A stretch of DNA of 64,000 nt, from the NCBI GenBank assembly GCA_963978895.1, contig OZ022240.1:14684220-14748219 (forward strand), read 5' to 3'. A program made the translations under genes and the position numbers. The notes beneath the pieces are model-generated. The model saw only the letters and a program-made list of their open reading frames with translations, was not told the origin of the DNA and searched no databases. Shown here piece after piece: positions 39,846-53,065 of the stretch. Each line of letters opens with the position of its first letter. Positions within the stretch are counted from its first letter, which is position 1. This DNA comes from Erpobdella octoculata (taxonomy: Eukaryota; Annelida; Clitellata; Hirudinida; Erpobdellidae).

Positions 39846-40554
39846 GCATTTTTTTTAATTTTTCGCAATAATAACTACAAATCGGTTTTATATAACTTTC
39901 ATCTACTTCTTTGTATGTTTCCGTTGTCAGCTATTGATCCAGAGTTCCAGAGGAAATGTAGGAATCATCCTACAACAGATTAATTTGTGTTTGTTTGCTT
40001 TATATTCTTGTTGCGGTGCACTGACGGTTTTTCGCTGATAACTCCTTTGTTTGATTGAATATTAAGAAACTATTTTGACAAAAGAGCCAACTTTTTAATC
40101 TGGGCCTATTCTAGTACATTTCTTATTAATTGATCAATATAATTTTCCCCGTGAAAATTCACTCATGCAAATGTTGCGAACACATTAAAAACACATTAAT
40201 GCCAGATGCCAGTGTCACAGTTGAGAGACTTCTTACCAAATTATAGTTCAAACATGGACTTCTAGATATATATTCTTGGTACAAAGTTGGTTATAAAAGA
40301 GTTTGCTTATATAAAATATGTATTTACATCTACAATTTCAGTGCAAACAGGGTGAGCAAGTTATATCCAGCAGTGGGGAGCTTCAAACATCGAAAAATAA
40401 TATTATTAACTACATTATCAAATAAAACTTTGATTTTATGATAATAGTTTAAAATATCTTCCGGCGTTTTAACTTGGAGCAATTTGATCTCGGACATTTT
40501 GTATATCACGAAATAGTTGAAAAAATATACGCAATGTTCTGTTTTATGTATGTA

Positions 40555-40555
<1 letters not shown>
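39846..40555. other. No gene seen
   Basis: AT-rich DNA without a recognised exon or repeat copy. Confidence 0.4.
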
Positions 40556-40585
<30 letters not shown>

Positions 40586-40628
40586 TGTATGTATGTATGT
40601 ATGTATGTATGTATGTATGTATGTATGT
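40556..40628. repeat. (TATG)n microsatellite
   Basis: About 18 TATG tetramers, followed by a family B fragment (TGCATTGCTACACCATTTAT, then GAGCGGAGCGGG) to about 40,770. Confidence 0.95.
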
Positions 40629-40796
40629 CCTTTATGCATTGCTACACCATTTATCCGATCGTAATGAAATTTTCACACAACCTTGAGAGTCAAGGGGAAT
40701 CAAATATAGTGAAAAACAATTTGAAATCCGTCACAAAATGAGCGGAGCGGAGCGGGTGAGTGAGCGGGAACTATATACACACACAAACACACACAC

Positions 40797-42447
<1,651 letters not shown>

Positions 42448-42449
42448 TC

Positions 42450-42669
<220 letters not shown>

Positions 42670-42765
42670 TACATAAATGAGCGAAAACGGGAACGGGAAG
42701 CCAACTGAGAGCGAAAGATAGAGCGGGAAAGCGACCGAGAACGGGAAAGCAACCGGGAGCGGGAA

Positions 42766-43579
42766 GCATATTTCTAAATGGTAGTATGTGGCAATACAGA
42801 GTGATTGTTTAGCAGCCTAAGAGGGGCGTGGCTGAACGCTCTGCTTTAGATATTTATGATTGATATTCTCAATGTGGCACTAAAAAAGCTATAGAACAGA
42901 AAGACGAGCTGGTTTTATATACGTTATTATTAACATATATAAAACTAGCTATATTAAATTAGCTACATATAATATGGTCGCTTTTTCTTTATGTGGTTTC
43001 AACTTAAATTTCAATGTGTTTCATCTATCAATTGCCGTATTAATTTGTTAAGTGAAAGTCGATTCAGCTTAGTTCCTATTCAATGTCTCTGTCTAAACAA
43101 AACTTATAATTATTTCTGATTTTTAACTCAACTATTTCAACTTTTATAATATTTAATTTTTTGTTTTAACATAGGGTTCTGAAGTATGCTGGCTGGGAGG
43201 GGCTAGTCACAGTTACTTTTTCAAAAACTTATCCAAAAATGATGTAGCTATTTTTTTCCCAAAAATTAGACAATTTTCGAAAAATCCTCAAAGCTCTAGA
43301 GAGGAATTTTTTTTTTCTGCCCCCCGCAAATGATGCCCCTAGTTACGGCAGATTATGATGAGAAAAATTGCTCTCTCCCAGCAAATGACGCCCCAGTCAT
43401 TGATCGCTAATTGCTATGTTTGCGTTTTTAATTGTTTAATTTTAGCAATTGAAAAGTAATAAAAATGTTGGTACATTTTTTAAACTTTTTGTGTGACTTC
43501 CTAATTTAAAAGCAAACCTAAAACAACATGGGCGATAATGCTCCTTGCTCTTTGATATTTGTATATATTTGTATGCTCA
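42766..43579. repeat. Dispersed repeat (GGGGCGTGGCT) and upstream region of MALSU1
   Basis: 42,766-42,840 (CATATTTCTAAATGGTAGTA ... GCAGCCTAAGAGGGGCGTGG) has a second copy at 45,538-45,610 and an inverted piece at 49,397-49,440. The remainder should contain the MALSU1 promoter and 5' UTR; no motif recognised. Confidence 0.5.
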
Positions 43580-43624
43580 ATGGTTTTGCAGGTGTGTGTT
43601 GTTCTTCTAGCTAATCTGGCTAAA

Positions 43625-46600
43625 ATGTCTAGTGCGAGGCGGATCTTATTAGGTATTTGCAATAATTCAGCTGCTATGTGCAAGCAATTTAACTCTATGC
43701 CTATGCCTATGCGGGCTTGTCCTACCGCAATTACTACACTTGTTACACATATCGAGGACAGTACGAGTAGTTCAAAAGCGTACTTGCATCATTCAGCTTC
43801 CAATTTTTGTACTTATAGTAGTTCAAAAGCGTACTTGCATCATTCAGCTTCCAATTTTTGTACTTATAGTAAGTCTTCTAAACATTTTGTTCATTCAACA
43901 CCACGGTGTGAAAGTGACAAAAACACTGAAGGAAATAGTAAATCTTCTACTAAACCAAGTAAAATAGATGATGGAATCGACATAGATGAAGAAATGTTAC
44001 GGTATGATTACGAAGAGTTTGAGTTCAGGCCGGACGAAGAGGAAGAACAGTTCATTCCTGAGGATTTACCACCTCACTTGTGTCAAAGTAAAATTAATAG
44101 TTTGGATATTGTTGTTTTATTTTAAACTTAAATATTACTTCCAACTTGTTTCTCTGTCTGTTATAACTTTTCTTTAAACTGCAAGTTCTCTTAATACAGT
44201 ATATTCATTGGGTAAACATTCACACAAGCAGCACCTACTGTTTTCTGCTTAAGAAAGCAGAAAATGAGGAAGCAGAAAATGAGGCAAGACTTACACAACA
44301 AAAAAAGATAGACCACAACTAATAAAAAAAACAACATTCATCATTAATTTAGAAACCTTTAAAAACGATAAATAGTACCCTTCAAGGAACTATTTACTTT
44401 GCAGTTGTGAGTGACAAGGTATGCTGGAATACAAAAGATTTGAAATAAAAAAAAAAAATAAAAAAATAATTTTTATTATAAGTTCATTTTAATAAAATTT
44501 TCACAATATAAAAATATTAATTTTAACGTCTGGAACAGTTGACATTCACTGCTCAGAAAAAAGTGTAGAGTGGTTTGCATAACGTCATAAACTTGGCTAA
44601 TATTTTAATAAAATTAACTTAACTTATATACTCTTAACCCTGGGCTGGGATACTTTGGCACTAGGGCGTGTCTTCCGGGTGGTGGATGGGGGAAGCTCTT
44701 CTAGGGGGTTGCACAGAATAAGGCACTGCAGACCAACTGTATGTAAGAGAATGGCTACCTCTGATTTCGAGCTGAGGTAGGCAGAGCCTGCTTAATCTCT
44801 TCAGGTTGATCTGTCTAAGAGAAGAAAAACTCTGATTTCAAACAAAACATATAAATTTTGATAAAGTAGGGGAGAGTAGTACTGAATGGCCACACAATTT
44901 ATTCAAATCAATCATACAAAAAAACTAAAAGTGATAGAATTAAAATTTTTCACATATTGAAAGGAAAAACGTTTCACTACTATACTTTGAAAAATTTTAA
45001 TGAACATGATCCATAAAATCTATTGATAAATGGGATTCATGGTTGTCCAAGACAAGTACAGTTGGATTTATCAATGATGGCTGAGGAAATGATAGAACCA
45101 CTTCAGTAACATTGCTTCAGTCATCCAACTAGTTGGCTGTGCAGTTCCTGGACAGCCAGGAGTTCCATTTTTCAACTTTTAATCTTTAAAATTAACACAA
45201 GAGAACCCGTATCGTTATTAAAACGATACAGCCTGTGGGGAAGTCTCGCATCGAAATAAAATAGCGAGACCTAAATTTTGTTTTCGTATAAAAGTCTCGA
45301 AAAAATTCTGAGATTAAAAAAAATTTTTTTTTCAATAATTAACAAAAGTCATACTTATTTAATTAACAATTGTCACAACTGCGAATATTTGCAATTGATT
45401 CATCAACATAGGTTAATTAATCTACCTATTGACAGAATTTTATAACTATTTAACTATTATTATCCCCACTTTAAATTAGGTTTTCCTAACAGCCTATAGC
45501 CCCTGGATATTTACTATTCTTAGTCTAAGAACCGGCAGCATATTTCTAAATGGTAGTAGTATGCAGTAATTCAGAGGTCGACTAGCAGCCTAAGAGGGGC
45601 GTGGCTTAAGGCTAGAGGTAAATCACACTCTAATTTCACATTTTCAATGTTACGTTGTTAATATTAATAAATATATTAATATAAGTGTCGCAAATAATAT
45701 GAATTGTTGATTTAGTTAGTTTGAGTGAATTGGAATAAAACTTATTTATAATTCGTAAAAGGTCTTGATTTCATATTCATGTTATTATAACTATACCCGG
45801 CAAGTTCAGCTACATCCGAGCGGGTTTTCTCGGCCAGAGGACAAATCGTCAACTGTAAAAGGACAAGGCTGCAGCCAGACTTTGTTTATAAGCTGCTGTT
45901 TGTTCAGCAGAATCACGATCAGGTCACCATCAAGAATTGGATCCTTGCCAACAAAGATATTGGTGTTGGTGATGACGAGGCTGAAGATGAAGGAAGAGAT
46001 GTGATTATTTTGGACACTCCCAGTAGTGTCGGGAGTCAGGACAGTCTGCCAGGACCATCACAGTCGACTAGCAAACATCAATGTCCCAGCCAAATTAAAA
46101 ACTAAAAATTTTGACAGTTAATATTGACCATCAGTGGACAGTGATTTTATTTTTATATGATAATAATATTGTCAAATAGTTAAAATTTTTGTGACATAAA
46201 AAATGACTGGATTTATCTCCTAATGTCTCGTTATCTCGTTTTATTCTATACAAAATTTCCACAGTTGACATTTCAGTCGAGATCCCGATATTGTATCGTA
46301 TCAGATTTGTCTCATTATTGGTCGAGGCGTCTCGGATCCTATCGTTTTATTCGAGACAAATTTCAGAAGTCGTATCATATTCTATCGTTTAAAAAAAATA
46401 ACGGGACGCAGAATCCTATTTCCATGCTCAGCACTAGTCACTGATGAGACTTGCCGTCCACCCCTCATTACAATTACATTTTCAGGGATATGAACTCTTA
46501 TAATGCCTGTCTCATCAACATTCCATATTTTATGAGGCTTAAATTTGTCTCTCATAAAAATAGTGTGCAAATTAGTATAGAACATATTGACATTGTGCCT

Positions 46601-49600
46601 ATTGAATGCAGACATTCTGCCAAGCAAAGTTGATTTGGGTTTCCTAATAGAGAGATCCGGATGACGTATCAGAAAGGCTTGCAACCAGTCTTTTTTAGCT
46701 TGCTAATTCAACACACAAGGGTTTTCTCCGCTTTTTCGAGAATGTGGTAGCCTTTTCTCTTGTTTTATATCAAATTCATATGCTAATGAATAGAGCTTAA
46801 GAGTACTCAAGCCATAACCCATTTTGAAGCACATATTAGATACTCTTTTAATTGAAGCTCCTCCAGAACTGAAAACTCTCATTGATGCTTGAGTATACTG
46901 CTTTACTTTCAGTCTACGCCTCATTGATGTTCTACTCACGTGGTGCTTCTCAGCTGCAGATTTAGCTGGCAAGCTAGCTTTCAAAACATCTACTGCTCTT
47001 TCCATGTTATTTTGAGACCATCCACCCTTCAAAGCTGTAGATACTTGGTTTTTTATTCTGAAACATAACAATATAACATAACAAGTAGTGATTATAATAT
47101 GTATATTTAATCCGTACAAATCTGTCTTTCGAAGCAAAAGATTTGAGGATAAAACAAGAGCGAATAGAAGCAGAATGTATGATGTTGTGACATGGTTCTT
47201 AAAGGTAAGGTTACCATCAACAATTACTCCTATGTTTTAGAGTGTGCCTGGTATGGGAGAAGGAATCAAAAGCTTTTTGAAAAAGAGCCGATTAACCTGC
47301 GAACGATCCGATATGCATACCAACGAGCCGCATATCGATAAATGCATATTAACGTAAACGACCATAGGCAACTCTATGGTCTAGTTAAACAAAGTTGGAT
47401 ATTCCCTTGGTGGTGTCTCGATATAAATCATGAACTAACAATTTAATTTTATTTTTTTTCACTAGAGTAACAGTGACTCTTGTAGAAATAATGCCTCAAC
47501 TGACCAACTTTAACTATCAACTTGACCCTTTTTCTAACCTTTCCCTTTGTTGCTCAAAATATCTAATTGACTGGACATAAGTAAGTGGTAAGATAAGTAT
47601 TGCCAAAGCAAGCATTAAACATGTTCTTGCAGCCAAAAATTCTATTTTGAGCTGTGACTTTTTAAAGATATTTTAATGTTTTTAAATATTACAGGGGGCA
47701 AAAATGGAGTATTTGATATTGAGCAGCTGGTCAAGTTACTCAAGGATGAAAAAGCAAAAGACTTGTGTGCAATCAGTATTCCCCCAGAATATAAATATTG
47801 CGATCAAATGGTTATAGTCACTGGAAATTCTACTCGACATCTTGTAGCTATGGCTGAAAAAGTTAAGAAATATGTAAGTTTTTAGTTAGGCATTTATTAG
47901 TAAAAGGACTTATAAAACATATTTTACGTTAAGTCAAAAGTCATTAGCAATATCGTTGAAACATGAAAATTTTGAGTCGTCAGGGCTTATTTTTATTTTA
48001 AGTTTTTAGTTAGGCATTTGTTAGTAAAAGGACTTATAAAACATGTTTTACATTCAGTCGAAAGTAATTAGCAATATCGTTGAAATTTGTAGACTATCAG
48101 CAATGTCTTAAATTTTTTTTCTTGAATTAGTATCAGTGAACTATGAAACAAGTAAAGGAAAAAACGAGTTTTTCAACACATACTTTTATTTCAAATACAC
48201 TCGATTTAGAAATACGAAAGATATTCAAAATAAGTTTTTCGCTTTTGAGTAAATACCACTCAATTTATTATAAATTTTTTTGAATTTACAATGATTTGAA
48301 ACCAGATGACATTATTTTAAACAAATATTCAAAATAGCGATCCTAATATAAATAAATTGATAAAGAAACATAAATAAATACCGTATTTTAGCGCATATAT
48401 AACGAGCGCGTTATATGAGATTTTACACACGGCAGACGCCCTATGCGCGGTATACGGTGGTGCACGTTATATGCGCTAAAATACGGTAAATCGTGATGTC
48501 ATGAATGTTATGCGATCTTCAGATTTATTATTAATTTATTAAAATATGTCGAAATCAGTTGAATAATGTAATGTTTTCCAATATAAAGCTATGCTGTAAG
48601 TTTCAGTTTCCTAGCTAGTCAAAAAGCTGGTTAAATTTTACTTTCTAGATTTGCATACATAGATTGGAAATTGAATAAAAGTATATAAAAACAACGATAT
48701 AGCAGAGGTAATGGTCGGACATGAATAAACTAGCTAGAGTTGAATTACTATAACACATCCAACTCCTATTTATTTGATCCTATAAAATTATATTCTGAAA
48801 TTTTGTTTGAGGAATTTCCTCCTTCATACCTTCTTGTTGCTTCGGCAAGAGCAAACTTTCATGGGTATGACTAACTTAGGGACATTTTTCTATGGTCAAT
48901 TTAACTGCAGTGGTTTACTTAGTTTTTTTATATTTTGTTATCAACAATCAACAACACAAAATATCACTAGCTCTTGACTTTCGTGCCTGTGTATCTGTTG
49001 CAATGCCCACCAATTAGTTTTTCAGCTTTTCTGCTTATTGATTAGATGTTTATTTATTAAGCATCTGCGTCCCGATATCGTTATCTCGAATTCAATCGAG
49101 ATTTCAAAACGATACGGGAGATCCCGTATCGCCATTGAACCGATACAGCCTGCGGAAGAAATCCCGTATCTATATAATTAGCGATACTTAAAATTTCATT
49201 CTCGATTAAAATCTCGAAAATATCGAGATTTTTAACAAATATTTTCCAATAAATAACGAAAGTCATACATATTTAATTAACGATTGTCACAACTGTGAAT
49301 ATTTGCAATTGATTCAACAACTATTATCATCCCCACTTTAAATTCGGTTTTCCAGACACCCCATTATTTACTATTTTTAGTCTGGGAACCGGCAGCAAAA
49401 AAGCCACGCTCCTCTTAGGCTGCTAGTCGAGCTCTGCATACTACTGATATTACAAGCCCTACAAGGCAATCGTACTCGCTGACATCGATGACTATTATTA
49501 TTAATGAGAATAATGAGTAATGTAATAGTAATGATCATTCTATGTTTATGTTTTGGTTTAGTCTGTTTGATAAACTTATTTTTTCAAATTTGTTACATAG

Positions 49601-50899
49601 AATTGGAATGATTATTTTAGTGTTTCGATATCCGTAATTGACCGTAATAGTAGCTCATCTAAGATATATCTTTATAATCTCGATGATATTCTTGGTTGTG
49701 TGTGAGTATGTGTGTGCCACCTGTAGTGTGCACGACAGTGCCGTAGCCCGTATCGTCTGCAGCTGGAATTCGAAACTTTCTCAGCTTCTTTCTTGCTATT
49801 GCTAACCGCATTCGCCATCGCCTATAAATAAACACGCTGGGTTTTTTCACTCTTTTAATTCTTGCATAGAGGCACTTTCTCGTGTTTGTCATCATTATCA
49901 TGCCGCGTCACTAAATAAAGTAAATAAATACTTTCTATCGGCGGTAGCATTTTATTTAGAGTCTAAATTTAGACAAATAGATGTACCGAAACTAAACAAA
50001 TGAAACTTATTTCAAGTTGTAAAAAAAAATTAAATTTGGTAAATTTTTATAAATTTTGAAATTTTTTAATATTTATATATTTTTTTTCAATGAATTTCTT
50101 TAATGTAGTTATTAATATTGTCTGTCGCGTATAGTTCATCATTCTATGTTATCTCTAGGCAAAATTTCCGCTTCAGTCGAGATCCCGAAATCGTATCGTA
50201 TCGTATCGATATCGTATCGTTATTGGTCGAAGCGTCTCGTATCGTATCGTTTAATTCGGGGCAAATTTCAGAAATCGTATCGTATCGTATTGTTCCAAAA
50301 AAATAACGGGACGCAGAAGCTTATTATTTATATCAATTTCCTGCTTTCATTTTGTGGTCTGTTCTTTTCAAGATTGAGTTCTCTGGAAATCTTCAGCTCC
50401 GATTTTAACCCATTTATAAAAGTTAACTTTAAATGCCATAGCATCTTTTTGTCCTAAATTGAAACTGATAAAGAAATTTTTTTTATCATAATTACAAGTT
50501 GGTAATTTTTATTACAACTATACAGTTCAAAATAAAAAGAAATCCAAATGACCCGGAAAGCGTTATGATCGAAGGATTGGCATCGGGAAATTGGTTGGCA
50601 ATGGATATTGGTTTGTATGTTTTTTTTTTATTGCAACACTGGTTCACTTCTAAATGTTAATTATGGGTCTATTTATATTTTTTTTAGGTAATATAGTACT
50701 TCACTTGTTTCTGGAAAAGCAAAGACTGAAGTACAACTTGGAAGAACTCTGGTTACTGGGACCTGAGTTTGATGAGCACTGTATAAAAGCAGAGAAGGAG
50801 AAGGCTTCAAATCTTGCATTTTCAGATTTTTCTTTTGATGAGGACTTGGAAAAATTTAGAAATATCAGAAGTAAAGAAAATGAAGCCGAAAAGCAATGA
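43625..50899 (+). CDS. MALSU1: MALSU1: mitochondrial ribosome assembly factor (RsfS family)
   Basis: Exons 43625-44087, 47695-47873, 50526-50610, 50688-50899; phases 1, 0, 1 agree and the product is 312 residues. The family factor (bacterial RsfS, mitochondrial MALSU1) binds the large ribosomal subunit protein uL14 and blocks early subunit joining. The conserved core spans exons 2-4: GVFDIEQLVKLLKDEKAKDL, YCDQMVIVTGNSTRHLVAMA, DPESVMIEGLASGNWLAMDI and IVLHLFLEKQRLKYNLEELW. Exon 1 gives a basic, Ser/Arg-rich N-terminus (MSSARRILLGICNNSAAM) suited to mitochondrial import, then an acidic segment (DEEEEQFIPEDL). An in-frame ATG at 43,580 is possible, but 43,625 has the better context (A at -3). 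Exon 1 contains a perfect 51-bp tandem duplication. Longer than human MALSU1 (234) because of the N-terminus. A possible polyadenylation signal AATAAA lies at about 51,024. Confidence 0.92.
44126..44870. other. MALSU1 intron 1, left part
   Basis: AT-rich, with a GC-richer stretch at 44,636-44,830 (CTGGGCTGGGATACTTTGGC, GGGTGGTGGATGGGGGAAGC) that looks like a repeat but has no second copy here. No exon recognised. Confidence 0.4.
44871..47060 (-). pseudogene. pogo-type (Tc1/mariner) transposase relic, split by a hAT insertion
   Basis: On the minus strand: an HTH_psq-like start (STALKGGWSQNNMERAVDVL, then SAAEKHHVSRTSMRRRL) at about 47,055-46,900, a CENPB-like part, then LSIRKPKSTLLGRMSAFNRH and the first catalytic motif IWNVDETGI with SAEHGNR (46,684-46,414). 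A foreign segment (about 45,185-46,413) intervenes. The relic resumes at 45,180 with GTPGCPGTAQPTSWMTEA, the region leading to the second catalytic Asp. The end at about 44,871 carries AGTACTGAATGGCCAC, shared with the other copy at 57,320. Multiple stops. Confidence 0.75.
45185..46413 (+). mobile_element. hAT relic inserted in the pogo element
   Basis: The right end reads AATAACGGGACGCAG at 46,413, the same terminal word as the related element at 49,065-50,316. Subterminal ATCGTATCGT/GATACG words occur at both sides. At about 45,805-46,105 the + strand encodes a hAT C-terminal relic: RVFS, then KRTRLQPDFVYKLLFVQQN and VTIKNWIL. The left end is degenerate. It sits exactly where the pogo frame breaks. 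Confidence 0.6.
47876..48090. repeat. 126-bp tandem duplication just inside MALSU1 intron 2
   Basis: The intron start AAGTTTTTAGTTAGGCATTT and the following 100 bp are repeated from about 48,001 with scattered substitutions. The second copy lacks the GT of the donor context (TTTTAAGTTTTTAG), so only the first can act as the splice donor. Confidence 0.75.
48145..48665. repeat. Dispersed repeat family D, second copy, interrupted
   Basis: The outer parts match 37,740-37,950; about 330 bp between them is absent from that copy and includes the MITE at 48,381-48,486. Confidence 0.6.
48381..48486. mobile_element. 106-bp palindromic MITE with TA target duplication
   Basis: Starts CCGTATTTTAGCGCATATAT and ends with the reverse complement ATATGCGCTAAAATACGG; flanked by TA on both sides (48379-48380, 48487-48488). 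Such CCGTATTTT...ATACGG hairpins are a common Tc1/mariner-type MITE form. Confidence 0.72.
49065..50316. mobile_element. Non-autonomous hAT-like element with ATCGT subrepeats
   Basis: Ends CTGCGTCCCG at 49,065 and CGGGACGCAG at 50,316. Subterminal regions hold repeated CGATACGG and ATCGTATCGT words. The same ends and body words occur in the relic at 45,185-46,413, but here no transposase remnant is clear. Flanks AAGCAT and AAGCTT are only loosely alike, so the target duplication is uncertain. It lies in MALSU1 intron 2. Confidence 0.6.
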
Positions 50900-51262
50900 A
50901 TGTGATCATGCTAAATAACCTATCTCTATCACAAGAGAGTTTGAAACAATAAGTTGTCTTTTAGTTTTGGTCCTAATATAGGGATATGAGTTTTTTTAAC
51001 TAGTTAAAACAAAAAAGCAGGTGAATAAAACAATTTATTTTAGTTAATGAGCTCATTTGTTATGCTATAGAAGTATAATATAAGTTCCAAACTTCACGTT
51101 CCTAGGATGAGGCGTTTTTAGCATGGCGTTGATTATCAGTCGGGACATGTTTTTTATATGACAGAAAAAGACACAAATCAAGGCTTCATTTTATTATCTT
51201 TCAATAAACTACAAAACCATTCCCAATAACCCCGTATATGATTTAGCGATATTATAACAATT

Positions 51263-52180
51263 GATGTCAGAAGTAGATTAAAAGAATGGTTTTGAAAGTA
51301 TTGGATGGGCTCTTGATGTGTGAGTTGAGAGATGAACTGGAAAAACGAAACCTAATTGATAAGGGTAAAAAGGACAAACTTAGGTAACGCCTCCTAGCAG
51401 CGTTAGTGAATGAAGGCTATTCATGAAAATGATGAATATGAGGTTGATATTGACAAAAAAGCTCTGGAAAACCGGAGAAAGCTGAAAAAGAAATTGTTAG
51501 AGGAAGAAAGACAACAAGCGAGAGAAAACAAGGCAGCACAGGGGAGGACAGGAGGAGAATTGTTTTTTTGGCAGTCAGGTCGGTTCTAAAAATAAAGTAG
51601 CAGCGGCCGGTGCAGCTTTGCTGTCAGAAAACACCAACACAGAGGATGGAAATGTTTCTGGCAGTGGTTTGCCTGAGTGTGTTCTGAATGGTTGAGAGTT
51701 TGGTCGCAGAGACAGTGGTGGACAAGGTTCTGGACCAGCGCATTACTGGTGAAGAAAATGATGTGAGTTGTTGCAGCGAAATCCAGTTTTAACTGGAATC
51801 CAGCTGTTTCAGAACATTTGACAGATGACGGGCGGTACAGACTGCACAGATCAGGAGGGGCATAAGGAAAACAATGAAAAGAGAATTGTTCCAATTTTGT
51901 GGTGGGACGACCCCGAGGTGGGCCCTGTAGCTGAGTGTGGGTGGACTTTGCGGAGATCGTCGGAGAGGTTTTGGAGGATTGCTTGATCGAGGTTGCCAGA
52001 GATGTTCCTGTTGCGGAAAAGGTTTTCAACAGTTCCGTGGCTTGATGTGTGGTGAATACGCCTGTGATGCGATCTGGACAAGGTGTTTCACGGTTTTTGC
52101 ATGGCGGGTCGGATTTGTTGGCCAGAATTCAAATTTGGTTCCGGAGCCAAAATTTGCCGACTTCTGTTATAAAGTACTTT
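51263..52180 (+). pseudogene. LTR-retroelement gag relic with SAP-like domain
   Basis: 51,256-51,280 (ATAACAATTGATGTCAGAAGTA) resembles an LTR end followed by the GTCAGAAGTxG primer-site word of many LTR elements. Soon after, an ATG frame reads VLDGLLMCELRDELEKRNLI, then DKGKKDKLR and, after a stop, RLLAALVNEGY. That is a SAP-type helix-turn-helix as found at the start of some retroelement Gags, followed by a coiled coil (ENRRKLKKKLLEEERQQARE). Stops and frame changes follow. Near 52,160 the minus strand shows ACAGAAGTCGG, perhaps a second element in inverse orientation. Low certainty. Confidence 0.4.
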
Positions 52181-52788
52181 AAATCATTATAAAAAATTAA
52201 ATTTGTCTAAGTCCTAATTAGCGATATGTAGCCCATCAAAGACACAACTTACTTAGAATGAAAGTTCAAGAAAAATGTCAAAAATATTTATGCTTATATA
52301 GAGTTCATCAAAGAGATGTTTTATTACCAATAAAATGATATAACCATTTGTTATATCAACCAAGTAAACTCTGAGTTATTCATTTTCTTGTAAACCATTA
52401 TTTGGCCAGAATTCAATTAGGCGAGCTGAGTTATTGGCTAGAGATAGACAGGCGAGTTTCATCTGCGCGTAATGGCCGTGGGACTGCCTACTTTTATGCA
52501 AGGGTGTACCTCTGTACATATCTATCCACAGTAGATTACAATGAAATATTATAAAGATTCCGTTCTGCTATTTGCAATTGTTGTGTTTATATTTGTTCAT
52601 GTTTTTCTTGTATTTGAACTAACTGAAAATACTTGAAAAACAAGATTTAATGAGCTATTTTGAGCCTAACCTGTACTGGATTCAATTAGATTAAGGGGGG
52701 GGACATTATGGAAAAAAGTTGAGTTCTGCTTCCCTTCATAGATCTGCTACTGGTTTCTGGGACCTCAAATGTGGGGTGGAAAATAAAG
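52181..52788. other. Intergenic, nothing recognised
   Basis: No exon found. 52,750-52,790 is an orphan piece of the 157-bp satellite seen at the window start. Confidence 0.4.
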
Positions 52789-52887
52789 TTAGGATTTCTT
52801 AAGAATAGCTGCAATGTTAGCTTGACCTAAGCCACCATGGATTTCAAAATTTCGGACCTCACCCGTGGACAACTCTGATCCAAACAG
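52789..52887 (-). CDS. Candidate C-terminal exon of an unidentified protein
   Basis: On the minus strand a good acceptor (TTGTATTTTCAG) precedes LFGSELSTGEVRNFEIHGGL followed by GQANIAAILKKS and a stop. The composition looks protein-like and unlike the surrounding AT-rich frames. I do not recognise the family, and no upstream exon is evident because SPCS3 occupies the same strand just upstream. The stop codon falls in the satellite fragment. It could be an alternative 3' exon, a nested gene's end, or chance. Confidence 0.28.
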   Translation of the reverse strand: MFGSELSTGEVRNFEIHGGLGQANIAAILKKS

Positions 52888-53065
52888 CTGAAAATACAAT
52901 AAATACCCTTTATCATAACTTTTATTCCAAGCTAGTAAAAGATTCTACAGGCTAGCTAGGCACTCGAATATTAAAAAAAAACCTGTTACACACATAAACG
53001 ATCGCGACTGGAGAATGTAAACATAAATTTTTATACATTTCTTGTACTCAGTCTCTGAGACCTAT

